Shown here: one piece after another, positions 37,901-45,837 of the stretch
Layout of the letters: each line of letters begins with the position of its first letter
Position numbering within the stretch: the first letter of the stretch is position 1
From: Pedobacter sp. KBW06
Lineage (GTDB): Bacteria > Bacteroidota > Bacteroidia > Sphingobacteriales > Sphingobacteriaceae
Length of the DNA: 64,000 bases
Assembly: GCF_003852525.1 (NCBI RefSeq)
Contig: NZ_QAJL01000006.1
Coordinates: 1,501 to 65,500, forward strand
Reading direction: 5' to 3'
Translations under genes and position numbers: made by a program
Notes under the pieces: generated by a model
Seen by the model: only the letters and a program-made list of their open reading frames with translations
What the model was told of the DNA's origin: nothing
The model's database searches: none

Positions 37901-39908
37901 CGTAGCCAATATTCACCTCTGCATTGAAATACTCCAAGGTCACGGTTCCGGCAATGGCACCCTCATAAGTGGTTACCGCCGGACCGCTTGCGGAAGGCGT
38001 ACTTGTATATTTCAAGCGTAAATTAGCCAGGATATTAATCGGCTGATTGATGATCGGGAAGATAAATTTCCAGACAATCGCTGTTTTCACCTCATAAGTA
38101 CTCGTTCCTGTGGCCGCATTTGGCACATAAGACACCAGGGAGAACTGAGTGATTTTAAGGTAGTCTGGCAGGAAGCTATCCGGCAAATCAATGTTATTAA
38201 ACAACTGTTTGATCAGCGCGCCCAGATCCAGGTCTTTCCCTGCAGGCATGGCAATGCTCAGGTTCCATCCACCGGCAGCTGCAGAGCTGTAATTCACATC
38301 CACATTGAGCTGCAGCGCTCCTATCGCAAACAAACCATTCACTGATGCAGTAAACACACTTTCGCCGGTTCCGCTGGTTGGCGTAGAAGAAGTGATTTTC
38401 AGACTGCCATTGGTAACGGAAATATTGGTGATGAAATTGAGGTCGATATTGGTATTGGCATAGAACTCATAATACTTATTGTTGATGTCCATCGCCATCC
38501 CAAAGCTGGTAAACTCTACCAGCAGCAGCGTTGGAGGGATATCTATAGCCCCATTGGTGATCGCCTTAACTAAATCATTAAAGGTAACAGAACCTGCAAA
38601 TGAAGCGGATAAAGTAAGGTCGGAAGTAATTTCCACATCAAATCCGCCTTTAAATAGGGTTGGAAAGAAATCCACATTGGCATTCAGGTGGATCAGTTGC
38701 GAGTTGATCTGCCCTGGTCCTGGTCCGATGATCAGCCAGGTCACATCAAATTCATTGATGATAAAATTTTCGAACAACACCCATGGCTTCGTAGAACCTA
38801 CTGTTGCAGAAGCACTTTCAATGGTAAAACCATTATTGAAACTCACCGTAGTGGCAAAACCTTTAAAAGCAATTGCGTTTAAGTACTGTTGAAGTGTAGG
38901 TGGCAAAATGGTAAACCAGTTATTGCCTGCCATCAAAGAAAACAGGTTCAGCGGTGTCAGGGGTGTGGAGGGATCAGGAGTTACCCCAAGGAAATAAGTA
39001 TTCTGATCAGGGGTAACACTGGTACTGAAATCCATCTGGATTGTTGTTCCCAATAAAAGCTGCAATTCAAAATAAAGACTCGAGAGCTGTACGATGTCAT
39101 CATCTTCATCGTCTTCCTCTTCTTCATACAACACAAGCGCAGATTCAACACCATTGAGTGCAATCATCTCGGCTTCAGTTTCTGTATCGTCGACCGTTTC
39201 AATTTTAAAGCCTATCGCCGGACTTTTCACGGTCAGAAAGCTAAAGGGAATCACCTGCACATCCAGCTCCACTTTTAAATCCATCTCCGGATAAAGAATG
39301 GTATCATTATCTACTTTTGATGGATCCAGCCAGCCTGATAAGGCAATTTGCTTACCATTAACCCAGCCAATCAGGAAATTTACGATCGGCGCAAGGATTC
39401 CTGTCAGCTGAATCAGACTGGCAAAGTTTTGACCAGCCACTAAGCTGATCTCGTTTTGCTGCCATACATATACGCTTTGTGGCGCTGATGAAAAAATAAG
39501 GGTCGGATGGGTATAAGGTAAATCGGTATAAATACCGCCCACCATAAATGGCCAGCTCGTGGCAAAAGTCCAGTTGCTTAAGGTGATGACAATTACGAAT
39601 TGTACATTGCCCTGGCCGTCCTCTGTGATGACAAAGGAGACTGCCGTATTGGAAGCCTCCACCTGGAGCACACCTGCAACCCCGGTAATGGTCAGGGTGT
39701 TCCCTACCGGGTCATTTATCGTGGTACCACTGGTGTCAATTAACAGACTGCTGTCTGCAGCAAGCTGATAGCCGGCAGTCAGCATAAGGTCTAAATCTGC
39801 AGGGACACTAAGTCCTGCTTTGGTAAATGAAGCTGCATTTACCGTGATATTACCGTTATTCTGGCTGGCTTGTTGCTTAAATTCGTCGGCAAGTGGTTGT
39901 AAACTCAT
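28980..39908 (-). CDS. Giant beta-rich protein (3642 residues) with LysM-like segments, function unknown
   Basis: One uninterrupted frame codes for about 390 kDa. There is no signal peptide, and no type IX secretion C-terminal domain is visible. The first 1200 residues alternate hydrophobic and polar residues in long amphipathic strands, reminiscent of beta-groove or shell-like folds; an acidic run EEEEDDEDDD lies near 262. Around 1530-1700 three segments resemble LysM repeats (HLIASGDTFSSVALLY, YTVKAGDTLEAVAAGLGT, YKIVPGDTLTSMAKSL), and weaker ones follow near 2260-2360. The C-terminal third is mixed and rich in Asn, Thr and Asp. It may belong to the poorly known group of very large proteins annotated as DUF6603 or LysM-containing; I cannot confirm this by eye. 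It starts 21 bp after the EEP-fold gene and ends the operon. Confidence 0.9.
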   Translation of the reverse strand: MSLQPLADEFKQQASQNNGNITVNAASFTKAGLSVPADLDLMLTAGYQLAADSSLLIDTSGTTINDPVGNTLTITGVAGVLQVEASNTAVSFVITEDGQGNVQFVIVITLSNWTFATSWPFMVGGIYTDLPYTHPTLIFSSAPQSVYVWQQNEISLVAGQNFASLIQLTGILAPIVNFLIGWVNGKQIALSGWLDPSKVDNDTILYPEMDLKVELDVQVIPFSFLTVKSPAIGFKIETVDDTETEAEMIALNGVESALVLYEEEEDDEDDDIVQLSSLYFELQLLLGTTIQMDFSTSVTPDQNTYFLGVTPDPSTPLTPLNLFSLMAGNNWFTILPPTLQQYLNAIAFKGFATTVSFNNGFTIESASATVGSTKPWVLFENFIINEFDVTWLIIGPGPGQINSQLIHLNANVDFFPTLFKGGFDVEITSDLTLSASFAGSVTFNDLVKAITNGAIDIPPTLLLVEFTSFGMAMDINNKYYEFYANTNIDLNFITNISVTNGSLKITSSTPTSGTGESVFTASVNGLFAIGALQLNVDVNYSSAAAGGWNLSIAMPAGKDLDLGALIKQLFNNIDLPDSFLPDYLKITQFSLVSYVPNAATGTSTYEVKTAIVWKFIFPIINQPINILANLRLKYTSTPSASGPAVTTYEGAIAGTVTLEYFNAEVNIGYDFSKNDQLLSIQWEGFITEYNVTKEDKTITFRIEKWSVGSLITSFMKMIGDPTFELDSPWDLLNDLSLDGFSVTYDLDTKDITVNYKFGKSLNLIFITINGIRLTKNSTGVFISFDGSSPVPGVNDSNLFKPEKGGQDINKMPEVPGQGSEYFGLYLLAMGQHVELTNSASYQSIKEVTDAMQKAFTEPEAGTIPIGPGSGNTLLNFNEDSNWLIATSFGVLNVGTKDKPVWTVDAQIVFNDPNLYGLRIALSGDKAKVLKGLVFEIMYKKISDSIGVYQMDLTLPDKLRNLQFGAVNITLPCISLEIYTNGDFKVDIGFPHNMDFSRSFTLQAIVPPGIPAMGSGGLYFGKLSSATTTLVPATSYGNFNPVLVFGIGLQVGVGYSVNYGLLSAGFSLTLFGIIEGVIASYHPYQGTLEGQEKNLQTVETSYYYYLKGTVGIIGKLYGSIDFGIISASVNITITIYVQAIFEAYNKIPLAIVASVDVKVSARLNLGFFKITIHFSFTATIRQDLTIGTDNRAAAPWNKDLTAVSAASALAMPQYRMMAGMTGSRPRLQFNTMLATGSEDALPVLNLYFVPHLTVSAPKGSTNLNSQQAQYVATLFIDAPDPNGPSDGTTSFERLSSDFFRWLVANYIDPNAGLTTRAAIDAQGISKLDLDNLIALLSNEDNPFPIPTADILSFLQSSFAAVNLQNLGEDLPSAAIFPMFYDLSLNVPGIPLNIDFSQYNMATAEYLDEVKKWFAELEVSVSEESNSAPQAKMAAGADPSYSMSTFVFEDYFVLIGKQLAGYGSDAMDNFTYKIDSADDQVAVDRSLQTMTTWANGLTANGYSNHVILQDIAVANQNHPLTAGVSLQVTGHMHLIASGDTFSSVALLYAVTSAMLIVQNGTVPGLLAPGQVVKYNNNSYTVKAGDTLEAVAAGLGTTLALLSADLDFQKTAVTQPGGWLIIGAVVYTAKNEDTFTSVVTNIYKNVDVAGLLMQNQVTPGLFISGNTFVYDSVLYKIVPGDTLTSMAKSLTEATKTTVTPENLAASPVVQSQSIQPLGQLLIPPFLYSTVAFEDPAQADTLLNLSVTYSTTVALMASNYSNQNITDLFYNGEGYSSANIPGLEILDVSSILAYFTENGCYGQLSGMASRYQLHGMRLPTNLPGLTLSAGSPCPTDSDCALFSLTGQEFVLPADVAKGFEIQLINSSLSWLQIDGKSMNEPGGNMLSVILDDPDIEQISTLLNYAQQTGIKPEVLSLTPMKPYDLLPLQYTFQTVTKWQSSGKVVLPYGSMGNQNDISPLIWMFPSGMLAQLALPKLAGSMFGAQIGQYDAAKGMMDYRSSSYYGWNTIVEIDLKRLTGESTAVVNAYTYELMGADEAGATILQRLLQALDPNSANNNKGTITDIQWLYEADGGLMSVGMDSMKSFIVQANLSTETNPSNQAMRMALMAVEETTLDTGILNSTYDFIRLLWECSITRSGGYYLLYNEIESKKGFPDSIFGKGDTATIRLMVTYSDVFANKPANYMNCAVTGDKIDVSSCVVYAESAEQTGLTVYAQNALDTPLIISSRYNILLSAFAEINAGVVLNTTIAPVPVITFSGLVYEVGRISTVNNLATISAYYSVSATDLQALNPQITDWNNLPLWQLVSIPELKYTVSGAAGTPGNTFGSIAAYYFIDMSVLGWAVRNVANFFSTSTALTINDQILHKVSNVPQGAASFELNRTNPVLPENYKVTDPDYAKIYLENLYNLLSYNVIENAGFEPSEIGLPAGPGTSQSQDQLLGKAEATPIEEELWVYNPVIPLAQFAKPNPYMELPLENPVGYPAGYPQKEDNPYLGIGGQAQVHFDWVDYYGNNTITPFSDPSLDPQTPLNNPPVQIAYTDELKGLGKWPSLEMSYLFDNDQGKGAELALNFNFNSQRYVPLDVPADQQQDWKANARNDLIIYTNIYYQITQLSPKDGHNTLSINLSTSLTPNKDYAIAGAQFNQLLQFVKDAYTYLLARSNEQDATAPVMNPIVNPINAADIDTASILLLTVDVEFARDLDFVNNDFKDSDLVTNSVTAIRPQTIIALTENGPTTPSGTQDTQTSPNGLNEFAAKFELAFSNPGVYQLKIAIGTNPEQAGSSSSNQAVYVVRMGQEEGQGIYWSASEACFYQLTPQSIENLDTKGNVPAEVTDKLTPLLNVVYNNRTDFDVQLKTVLTEAEFEQYHYTIYVYSLLPVFYAPKPLNTSLVSKNGVPIQKYVTGKGLVDSSVELKNFAGIDMDNWAAQSLNVIDVFLTSDFSVPGFLVDQLKAADEKVWLGEQQIDADTFVEAITNAKKSLADTISNEIESVLTAPVISNDPESLANAKEQFKQQLLNQLGNAYNVSALVQTKVTATSDFTGFTNNTTPPRLYGVPMVDNPAFQGVSSLNQDMVSLDDNLKSMYSISTAKIQLNAKDASSEDSYLTFSFSTKNAKEYSSVELNLSYVVTHIEFQISDVQGIEGYKGSNWLTFIIPADVNTPVSPGSDLQVLQQNLGLVDIPIVLRNYPTPPTLTTQTGTPVDVSGDTENAKLEKASQWDYTYSYTEDQAAQDRIFSEIEFNLVPAPQLKMMAGPSRDLFNDMAQLVTVWPQILDDFNKYLTAITAASTSSDPNLDSAYYALQALVTLTNNLAIAWSEYTSVLLTSGGDTDTKRAFDFMIVQSDDKDNDNRLLVTIVPPDEISEQDKLSYTGNNQDIAVTLPNMPVVSIPDYTTVPATDEGGEVIPNAYWYQTIGENPVYLSWLDSLSVASRKVNVNELNILEFQYAWAGLSIIRNEDLIPYNPTNPQFIYRSPLVKFSNKLVPILNNDYIFDIAELMTVPTVQHSLGELLANFFAVFFAKDELDQQLIKLSATWNYPILQSESIQTNPLVLPAAIQLPILLAPPFNFAIPADFTIPAGGCSATVSPTDSFVCKLSAAIKTWYEQNNPTTANAWIQLDVSVFSSLTEVKLPLIELKNVILFYSDINDLS

Positions 39909-39929
39909 AATCGTATCGCTTAAAAAAAA

Positions 39930-41264
39930 CTAAAAGTCAATAATTAGGCCCATGTGGTCGCTGGTGCTTCTTACCACACCGTAGCTGTCCCAATCCCGGA
40001 ATTTTGTTCCAACACCTTTTGTCCTTGGCGCATATCCACCATTTCCATTGGGTGTTGGATTTGGGGGTAACAGCAAGGCAACCGGTGCTAAAGGATCTGT
40101 AGCTTTGCTATCCTTTGCCATTGCAGTAGTATAAGTCAATGTTCCTTTTGCACCGGCATAAGCAGGTGTAACCGGTTTAGTATAAGGAGAACCTGTAACC
40201 AGATTCACGATCGTGATCTTACTTGAACCGGGAGCCCTCTTGGTATCCCCATAACGGGTTAGCATATTGTCGTAACTGCTTGGTGTCATATATCCATATG
40301 CGGGATAACCCCTGGTATTCGTAGGCTCTGCTTTATTCTTTCCGGAAACACCATATAAAGTGGTACAGATATAGCCTACATCAGGAAAATCGGAGTCCGT
40401 AGTCGGATTAATCTGCCTGGTATAACTATCAGCAATAAGCTTATCATAAGCCTGACCCGCTAAAACTTTGTCTGATAGATCGACATTAAAATCGCCCATG
40501 ATGATCGCATCATCCTGCGTCGTAAGCAGGCTGGTAATTTCTCTGATCTGGCTTAAGGAATCCACTCCTGCAGCAGAAATTTTCGATTCTGGTGGAGGGG
40601 CATGATAAGCCACCAATTTTATGTTTCTTTTGCTGCCGGCATCCCAGAATGTGGTCAGGTAAGGCGGACGTTCACCAGTGCTCGGAAATTCCAGTTTTAC
40701 TGCAGGTGAAGCCCCATCATCATATAGCCATTGTCCGGCAAGTTTATTTTGTGCCAGTCCTCCATTAATAATCCCAGCTGTTGTTGGGGTATCGACAGCA
40801 GGTAAAGCTTTATCCCAGGGCGAAGCATAGGCAACAGTAGTACCACTTCCTATTACATTCGCCGGACTAACTCCACCTTCCCAGCCAAAAGGCCCCGTAA
40901 AAAACAGATTACTACTAGTGTTAAAAAATACGCAAACTCCCTCTATATAAGTACCTTGACCAACAATTAAAGGAGGGACCAACATCCAGGTTGCACCAAA
41001 TTTGGTGCGTATTTTCTGCAACAAATCCAATGCCGCCTGACCGCCTCCTGCGTTGATTAAAGTACCCTCTGCACCGGCACCAGTTGTCGTCTCAACGATA
41101 ACAAATATATCGGGCGTATTTGCCTGCATCGCATTTAAAATCAAATTACTACGGTTCCCTGAGGCAATTACACCACTGGGGAGTTTAGGTTTTCTTTTCG
41201 TACTAGGATCGTTGATCTTATTTATTGAAAAGTTTTCTATGTTCCAAAACAGTATTTTTGTCAT
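39930..41264 (-). CDS. Endonuclease/exonuclease/phosphatase (EEP) fold protein
   Basis: The 444-residue protein shows the EEP (DNase I/sphingomyelinase-like) motifs: an N-terminal WNIENF strand with the catalytic Asn/Glu region, DIFVIVET, the central MGDFNVDL near residue 258, and the C-terminal SDHMGLIIDF with the catalytic Asp-His. It could hydrolyse DNA, RNA, lipid headgroups or phosphoesters; the substrate cannot be told. An upstream start at 41390 would overlap the previous gene by 95 bp. The ATG at 41262-41264 puts the first catalytic strand at the N terminus, as usual, and is chosen. No signal peptide is present. It lies between two giant beta-rich proteins in one operon. Confidence 0.82.
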   Translation of the reverse strand: MTKILFWNIENFSINKINDPSTKRKPKLPSGVIASGNRSNLILNAMQANTPDIFVIVETTTGAGAEGTLINAGGGQAALDLLQKIRTKFGATWMLVPPLIVGQGTYIEGVCVFFNTSSNLFFTGPFGWEGGVSPANVIGSGTTVAYASPWDKALPAVDTPTTAGIINGGLAQNKLAGQWLYDDGASPAVKLEFPSTGERPPYLTTFWDAGSKRNIKLVAYHAPPPESKISAAGVDSLSQIREITSLLTTQDDAIIMGDFNVDLSDKVLAGQAYDKLIADSYTRQINPTTDSDFPDVGYICTTLYGVSGKNKAEPTNTRGYPAYGYMTPSSYDNMLTRYGDTKRAPGSSKITIVNLVTGSPYTKPVTPAYAGAKGTLTYTTAMAKDSKATDPLAPVALLLPPNPTPNGNGGYAPRTKGVGTKFRDWDSYGVVRSTSDHMGLIIDF

Positions 41265-41295
41265 AAAGTATATCTTTTGGCTGCATTCTGATTGA

Positions 41296-44200
41296 TTAAG
41301 GCGTTTTATTGTAGGAGGCATACCATCCCAGACTGCTGGAAGTAGCGCCCTTCTTTGGGTTCCCAAAAAGCAGGAAATTTGTGCTGCCACCTGGTGGAAG
41401 CTTCAATATGCCCAGGAATTTCAAGGCGATGTTCGATAAAGTAAGCAGGTAAGAACCCTGAGCATCGACACTCGTAGCCGGAATGTATTGCAGGCGCAGC
41501 TTGTCGATGGTTAATTTTAACAGGCCCTGGATACTGAGCAATTTCGCATTGCTGGAAGTTCCTGGCAATTTTATGCCGATCAGGATGTTGTACTTGTCAG
41601 AATCTTTTTGCTCCCCTGGGCTCCAGGCTAGTAAAAGGCTGGCATTGAATCCCAGATTGCCTGCCAGTTCCCCCGGACTCCCCAGGTTGAGGTTCATCTG
41701 CAAGCCAAACCAGTCGCCGGACAGCCCATTCGCATTTACACCAGGTAAACCAAGGGTAAGGAAACCCTGACTGGAAGGCGCTGAATCATCATTGCCACTC
41801 ATTAATTTAGAGATCGACAAAGCGAAATTTGGATATAAACTACTATCCCGGGTATTGCTTTGCGAAGAGTTAAAAGAAATCTGGCTCGCATCAAAAGCAT
41901 AACTCACTACCGAAGGATTGTTCAGGTTAAAGCCCATTTCAATATAGAGATCAGCATAACTCAGGCCTTTCTGATAAATAGGGTTCTTGTCCTTATCTTC
42001 TCCGGATTCCATTCCGAAAGACCAGGCATCGAAAATATAAGGCGTTAAAGTATCCGGATCCACTTCTGGTGGTGGCGGTGGTTGTGGTGGCACACAACTG
42101 ATGATCTCAAAATTCAGGAACCCCCACATCAAAAAGCGTGTTTCAATATCAACCGCTAAAGGATCAGTGGTTAAGGTATTGAATTGTATTTTGGTGATCT
42201 CTACATTCTGCAGTAAGTTACTGTCAAAGTAGAACAGGTTATCATCTTTATTGTCAAACACATATACCGCTATCCCATTGTGATCCTGATAGGTCCCATT
42301 CAGCACCACGGTATTCAGTTTTGTGGCACCGTACGGGTTATTGGTAAAGGCCACTTTGTCAGAAAACAGGTTGTTCATCGTGAGCTGGATCTTGCTGGAG
42401 AAGCTTTTAATGGCCGTATTCTCGAACAATACCTGTAAGGAAAGTACTTTAAAATCATAAGTCGCATTCACCAAAGGCGGGATCGGCTTGTCTACACTTA
42501 ATCCTTGCGCCACCTGTACGCCATAAGCCGGATCGATGTAATTGATCAGCCCGAAAATAGAACTGACTGGTCCCATGGTGATCGTACCGGTTGCATCTAC
42601 CCTGTTTACTTCTACGCCCACATGGTGTGCATTGAAATTTTTAAGGTTGATTCCGCTGATCAGCCCTTTTAACTGCTGCGGGAATTCCTGCAGATTGATG
42701 TCCGCTTTCAGGGCAAGGATGCCATTCCAATTGGGATCGTTAATGATCTGGTGGAATTTTTCATAATAATTCACCTCATCAGCGCTTTGTATTGCATTTG
42801 CGGCATAATAAGCGTCTTCGGCAGATTGCAGGTAAGTTTGCAGCCAGGAAGAAATGGCCACCAATTGCGTATAGGAGCCATCTAAGGCATCCGGAGCAAT
42901 ATTGAAAGCATTGGCCTGCGTCCAGTCTTTCGGGTTCTTCACCCTATCTAAAACGGTCCCCTGACAAAATTTAAAGAGGAGTACGTTGTTGTAATCTGCG
43001 TAAGTATTGTTGGTGCCTACATTAAAATCAAATGGCCAGTCTTCAATTGACATTTTGTTGTTGAAGATCGCTTCAGCACTTGTGCCTCCCTCCTGATCCT
43101 GGATCGTAGAAAACAAGGTGCCCAGGTGTTGATTGTTCGTCATCACCACAAATTGCTGGTTGGTGAGAAAGGCCGACTGCAGTTCGGAACTCAGGTTGAT
43201 AAAGCTCAGCTGATATTCAGGTGCAGGATCAGGGACCTGACCAACCGGACTCACATACCAATGTGCAGCCGGGTTTTCGTCTATGGTATTCTGGGCAAGG
43301 TTGAGCAAGCTCCAGCTCCCCGTATCCATTACATTGGCCACCAGGCCCTGAGGAGTGGTCGATGGCGTATAACCTGAACCATTTGCCCCTGCAGAAAGCA
43401 TCGCCCTTTTCGCCCTGCTTTTACTGGCATTGGGCGCTGAAAAGCTGTTTGTAATCTTGGTTTTCCTTTCGGCACTCAGCACTTTTGATTCAAAGGACTT
43501 TATGTCCCCTGTTCCGGGAGGCAAAATTGCCGGAATTCCCAGGTAAGGAACCATAGGCACATAAAAACTGTCAGCTTGAGGCATGTCAACTGAGGGCTCA
43601 AAGAAACCAAGGAAACTTGAATTGCTGTCTTCTGAAGCAATCCCATGCCCTTTCGCATATAAAGAAGCACCTTGCGGCTGACAGGCATATTGAACATTTC
43701 CAGTGCTGGCAGAAACAATGTTGGCCCAGGAAGTCAGGTATTCGGAAGTTAAGACCGGGTTATCGGTACCCGGTTGTGCCAGGGAAACCGGCTCACTTGG
43801 AAAATTGGGCGCATATGCGGGCTGCCGGCTAATAAAGCGCAAGCGATCCCCGGCGGCACTTCCCCCGGTATTTACATATGGACTGAAGGTGATCACCTCC
43901 GTGCCCGATAGCCCCGGCAGAAAATCAAACTGTCCGTTCTCATCAGGAATGGCAGTCGGACTGCCGCTCATGTCCAGGTAGAAGTCTCCTTCAGGAACCA
44001 TATAATACACCTGATCTTTTGTGTTACGGGGCGATGGAGAAATGACAAATCTTGCCGTATAGGTAGTAGGAAACAGATTATTAATCAGTTCCGTAGTTGT
44101 TGTTAAGTCTATAAAAGGGACCAATCCAATCGGATATCCCGTATTAATGGCATTATAACTTGGGAATTTAGCGTCCCTGTTATTGCCCGAATCGCTGTTG

Positions 44201-45015
44201 TATATTTTACCGGTAAGGGCAAAATAGGTATTGAGCTGAGCAGCATTGCCGATGTCCAGCAAGTCTATCTGAGTCTGTGTAATTGCATATTCACTCACGT
44301 TATTACCAGGCTGAAGTATTGGATAGGTAAAAATGTTCAATACACTTCCACTGAGGTAGTAATAGTTGTTTTGAAGTCCATATCCCTGGAAATCCATTTT
44401 GAGGTTAAATCCAAGGGAAAACCTGAAACTTCCGGTCCCCACAACACCAAATGGAATGGTCATACTGCTGTTGAAAAGGGATTGGGTACCAATAGTTTTA
44501 TTCGCGAAACTGATGTTCGGATACCTGCTGTCGTAAGCAAATTCTATGTTTGTAGGTGCATCCAGCGGACTGTAGGTCACCACCGTGTTGTTGTTGATGT
44601 TTAATGTGGCGAAGTTGTTCCCGATGGAGAGATTGGTTGTTTTGGCTACTACGAAACTACCTCCGGCTGTATATTGAACCAGATTGATAACCGTAGTGTT
44701 GCTGGTAGAAAGTGGCAAAGTAGTATCCAGAATCCAGGCGAGGCCGAGAAAACCTGCAATGCCTGTCCCTGTTCTAAAAGTCGATAAATACTTTTGGTAG
44801 TCGGCGATGACGGTATTCGACAGTTCTACCCTGCTAAAAAGAAAATATACCTGCTGCTGAAAAGCAGTGGGCAAATCAATGAGTGTTTCTGTATATGTTG
44901 AGCCAGCAGGTAACAATACTGCGGCAAATTCGCTGCCTTGCGCTTCGGCAACATATAGACTTCCTCCTCCGAATTTTGCATTACTAAAAGTAACGCCACT
45001 GGTGATCTGGCTCAA
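41296..45015 (-). CDS. Large beta-rich protein (1239 residues), function unknown
   Basis: The protein has no signal peptide or transmembrane segment and no recognised catalytic motif. It is rich in Asn, Thr, Ser and aromatic residues in alternating strands, much like the 3642-residue partner downstream. A proline run (CVPPQPPPPPEVDPD) near 980 separates a C-terminal domain of about 250 residues. Shared composition and one operon suggest that the two giant proteins work together, perhaps as parts of one large assembly. That is inference. Confidence 0.88.
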   Translation of the reverse strand: MSQITSGVTFSNAKFGGGSLYVAEAQGSEFAAVLLPAGSTYTETLIDLPTAFQQQVYFLFSRVELSNTVIADYQKYLSTFRTGTGIAGFLGLAWILDTTLPLSTSNTTVINLVQYTAGGSFVVAKTTNLSIGNNFATLNINNNTVVTYSPLDAPTNIEFAYDSRYPNISFANKTIGTQSLFNSSMTIPFGVVGTGSFRFSLGFNLKMDFQGYGLQNNYYYLSGSVLNIFTYPILQPGNNVSEYAITQTQIDLLDIGNAAQLNTYFALTGKIYNSDSGNNRDAKFPSYNAINTGYPIGLVPFIDLTTTTELINNLFPTTYTARFVISPSPRNTKDQVYYMVPEGDFYLDMSGSPTAIPDENGQFDFLPGLSGTEVITFSPYVNTGGSAAGDRLRFISRQPAYAPNFPSEPVSLAQPGTDNPVLTSEYLTSWANIVSASTGNVQYACQPQGASLYAKGHGIASEDSNSSFLGFFEPSVDMPQADSFYVPMVPYLGIPAILPPGTGDIKSFESKVLSAERKTKITNSFSAPNASKSRAKRAMLSAGANGSGYTPSTTPQGLVANVMDTGSWSLLNLAQNTIDENPAAHWYVSPVGQVPDPAPEYQLSFINLSSELQSAFLTNQQFVVMTNNQHLGTLFSTIQDQEGGTSAEAIFNNKMSIEDWPFDFNVGTNNTYADYNNVLLFKFCQGTVLDRVKNPKDWTQANAFNIAPDALDGSYTQLVAISSWLQTYLQSAEDAYYAANAIQSADEVNYYEKFHQIINDPNWNGILALKADINLQEFPQQLKGLISGINLKNFNAHHVGVEVNRVDATGTITMGPVSSIFGLINYIDPAYGVQVAQGLSVDKPIPPLVNATYDFKVLSLQVLFENTAIKSFSSKIQLTMNNLFSDKVAFTNNPYGATKLNTVVLNGTYQDHNGIAVYVFDNKDDNLFYFDSNLLQNVEITKIQFNTLTTDPLAVDIETRFLMWGFLNFEIISCVPPQPPPPPEVDPDTLTPYIFDAWSFGMESGEDKDKNPIYQKGLSYADLYIEMGFNLNNPSVVSYAFDASQISFNSSQSNTRDSSLYPNFALSISKLMSGNDDSAPSSQGFLTLGLPGVNANGLSGDWFGLQMNLNLGSPGELAGNLGFNASLLLAWSPGEQKDSDKYNILIGIKLPGTSSNAKLLSIQGLLKLTIDKLRLQYIPATSVDAQGSYLLTLSNIALKFLGILKLPPGGSTNFLLFGNPKKGATSSSLGWYASYNKTP

Positions 45016-45045
45016 AATAGGTTGATTTAATAGGGATAATAAAAA

Positions 45046-45450
45046 TCAATTCCCAGGACAAAAGAGCATCGTGGTAATTGCTACATTTTGTGCAGACAGG
45101 TTAATGGTATTTAGCTGTTTTCCTTTGAAATCTCCAACTACTATGATTTGTTGCCCTGGTGCTAAAGTATGAATGCCGTTAAAAAGTGTCCCATTGTCGT
45201 ATTTAATGGAATCGGGTGCTCCGGTATTCACGGCGACTGCAATATTGGAAAGGCTTGCATTTCGCATATAATACACACAAGAGGTACCATTATTGGTCTT
45301 CAGTTGGGTGTATTCAAAGGGCAATAGCGTAATTGTTTTCTGAATTTGTTTTGTTGGACTCTGGCTTGATACCAGGGTCCAACTCAACATCGTCAGAAAG
45401 AAAACAAGGATACATACTCCTCCTCTTACCGTCTTTCTTGAAAAGTTCAA
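45046..45450 (-). CDS. Small exported or membrane-anchored protein, 134 residues
   Basis: A basic start and hydrophobic segment (GGVCILVFFLTMLSWTLVSSQ) form a signal peptide with a likely cleavage after SSQ. The mature part is a compact beta domain with two Cys residues (TSCVYYM and LFCPGN) that could form a disulfide. It lies 30 bp before the 1239-residue gene and is the only member of the operon with a clear export signal. Its function is unknown. Confidence 0.75.
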   Translation of the reverse strand: MNFSRKTVRGGVCILVFFLTMLSWTLVSSQSPTKQIQKTITLLPFEYTQLKTNNGTSCVYYMRNASLSNIAVAVNTGAPDSIKYDNGTLFNGIHTLAPGQQIIVVGDFKGKQLNTINLSAQNVAITTMLFCPGN

Positions 45451-45467
45451 CTACTAAAGTTTAATCC

Positions 45468-45809
45468 TTAAGCAGTTACACAGGTAATTAGCGCGCTGGC
45501 AGGCACCGCTGAACTGGTGTTGTTCTGGATCGTGATCACAGCTCCGCCCATGTTACCAAATGCGACAATCGCAAATCCAGGTGAATTTGCAGGAATCGTA
45601 AACAGGCCATTTAAATATGGAGAAGGTTGACCATTCACAAATACGGATGCACCAGTTGGTATACCCGAAATTACCACCATAAGGTTATTTGAATTTGAAG
45701 TATTTACCGTGTTAATGGTACTCGAAGCTCCGTTAGAAGTTGTAATTGTACAATTCTGTGTAGGTGTAATGGTTGCAGTACCATTCTGGTTGATTGTTGG
45801 ATTTGCCAT
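45468..45809 (-). CDS. Small Thr/Asn-rich beta protein, 113 residues
   Basis: The product is dominated by Thr, Asn, Ser and small residues (TINQNGTATITPTQNCTITTSNG) with two Cys residues (QNCTI and ITCVTA). It has neither Lys, Arg, His nor acidic residues. Such composition resembles secreted adhesive or structural beta-solenoid modules, yet it lacks a signal peptide. It precedes the 134-residue gene by 17 bp and opens the giant-protein operon unless the small frame at 45838-46101 is real. Confidence 0.7.
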   Translation of the reverse strand: MANPTINQNGTATITPTQNCTITTSNGASSTINTVNTSNSNNLMVVISGIPTGASVFVNGQPSPYLNGLFTIPANSPGFAIVAFGNMGGAVITIQNNTSSAVPASALITCVTA

Positions 45810-45837
45810 GATGATTTGTTTTTAAGTTTTAAGTGTT

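Noticed and set aside
29082..39768. Many plus-strand frames of 60-141 codons across the giant gene
   Set aside because: They lie opposite a single open frame of 3642 codons and have no start context, spacing or motifs of their own.
28980..39908. Type IX secretion substrate
   Set aside because: The protein has no signal peptide, and its last residues (LFYSDINDLS) do not resemble a type IX sorting domain.
39930..41390. Longer start of the EEP-fold gene at 41390
   Set aside because: It would overlap the end of the 1239-residue gene by 95 bp, while the ATG at 41264 starts right before the first catalytic strand.
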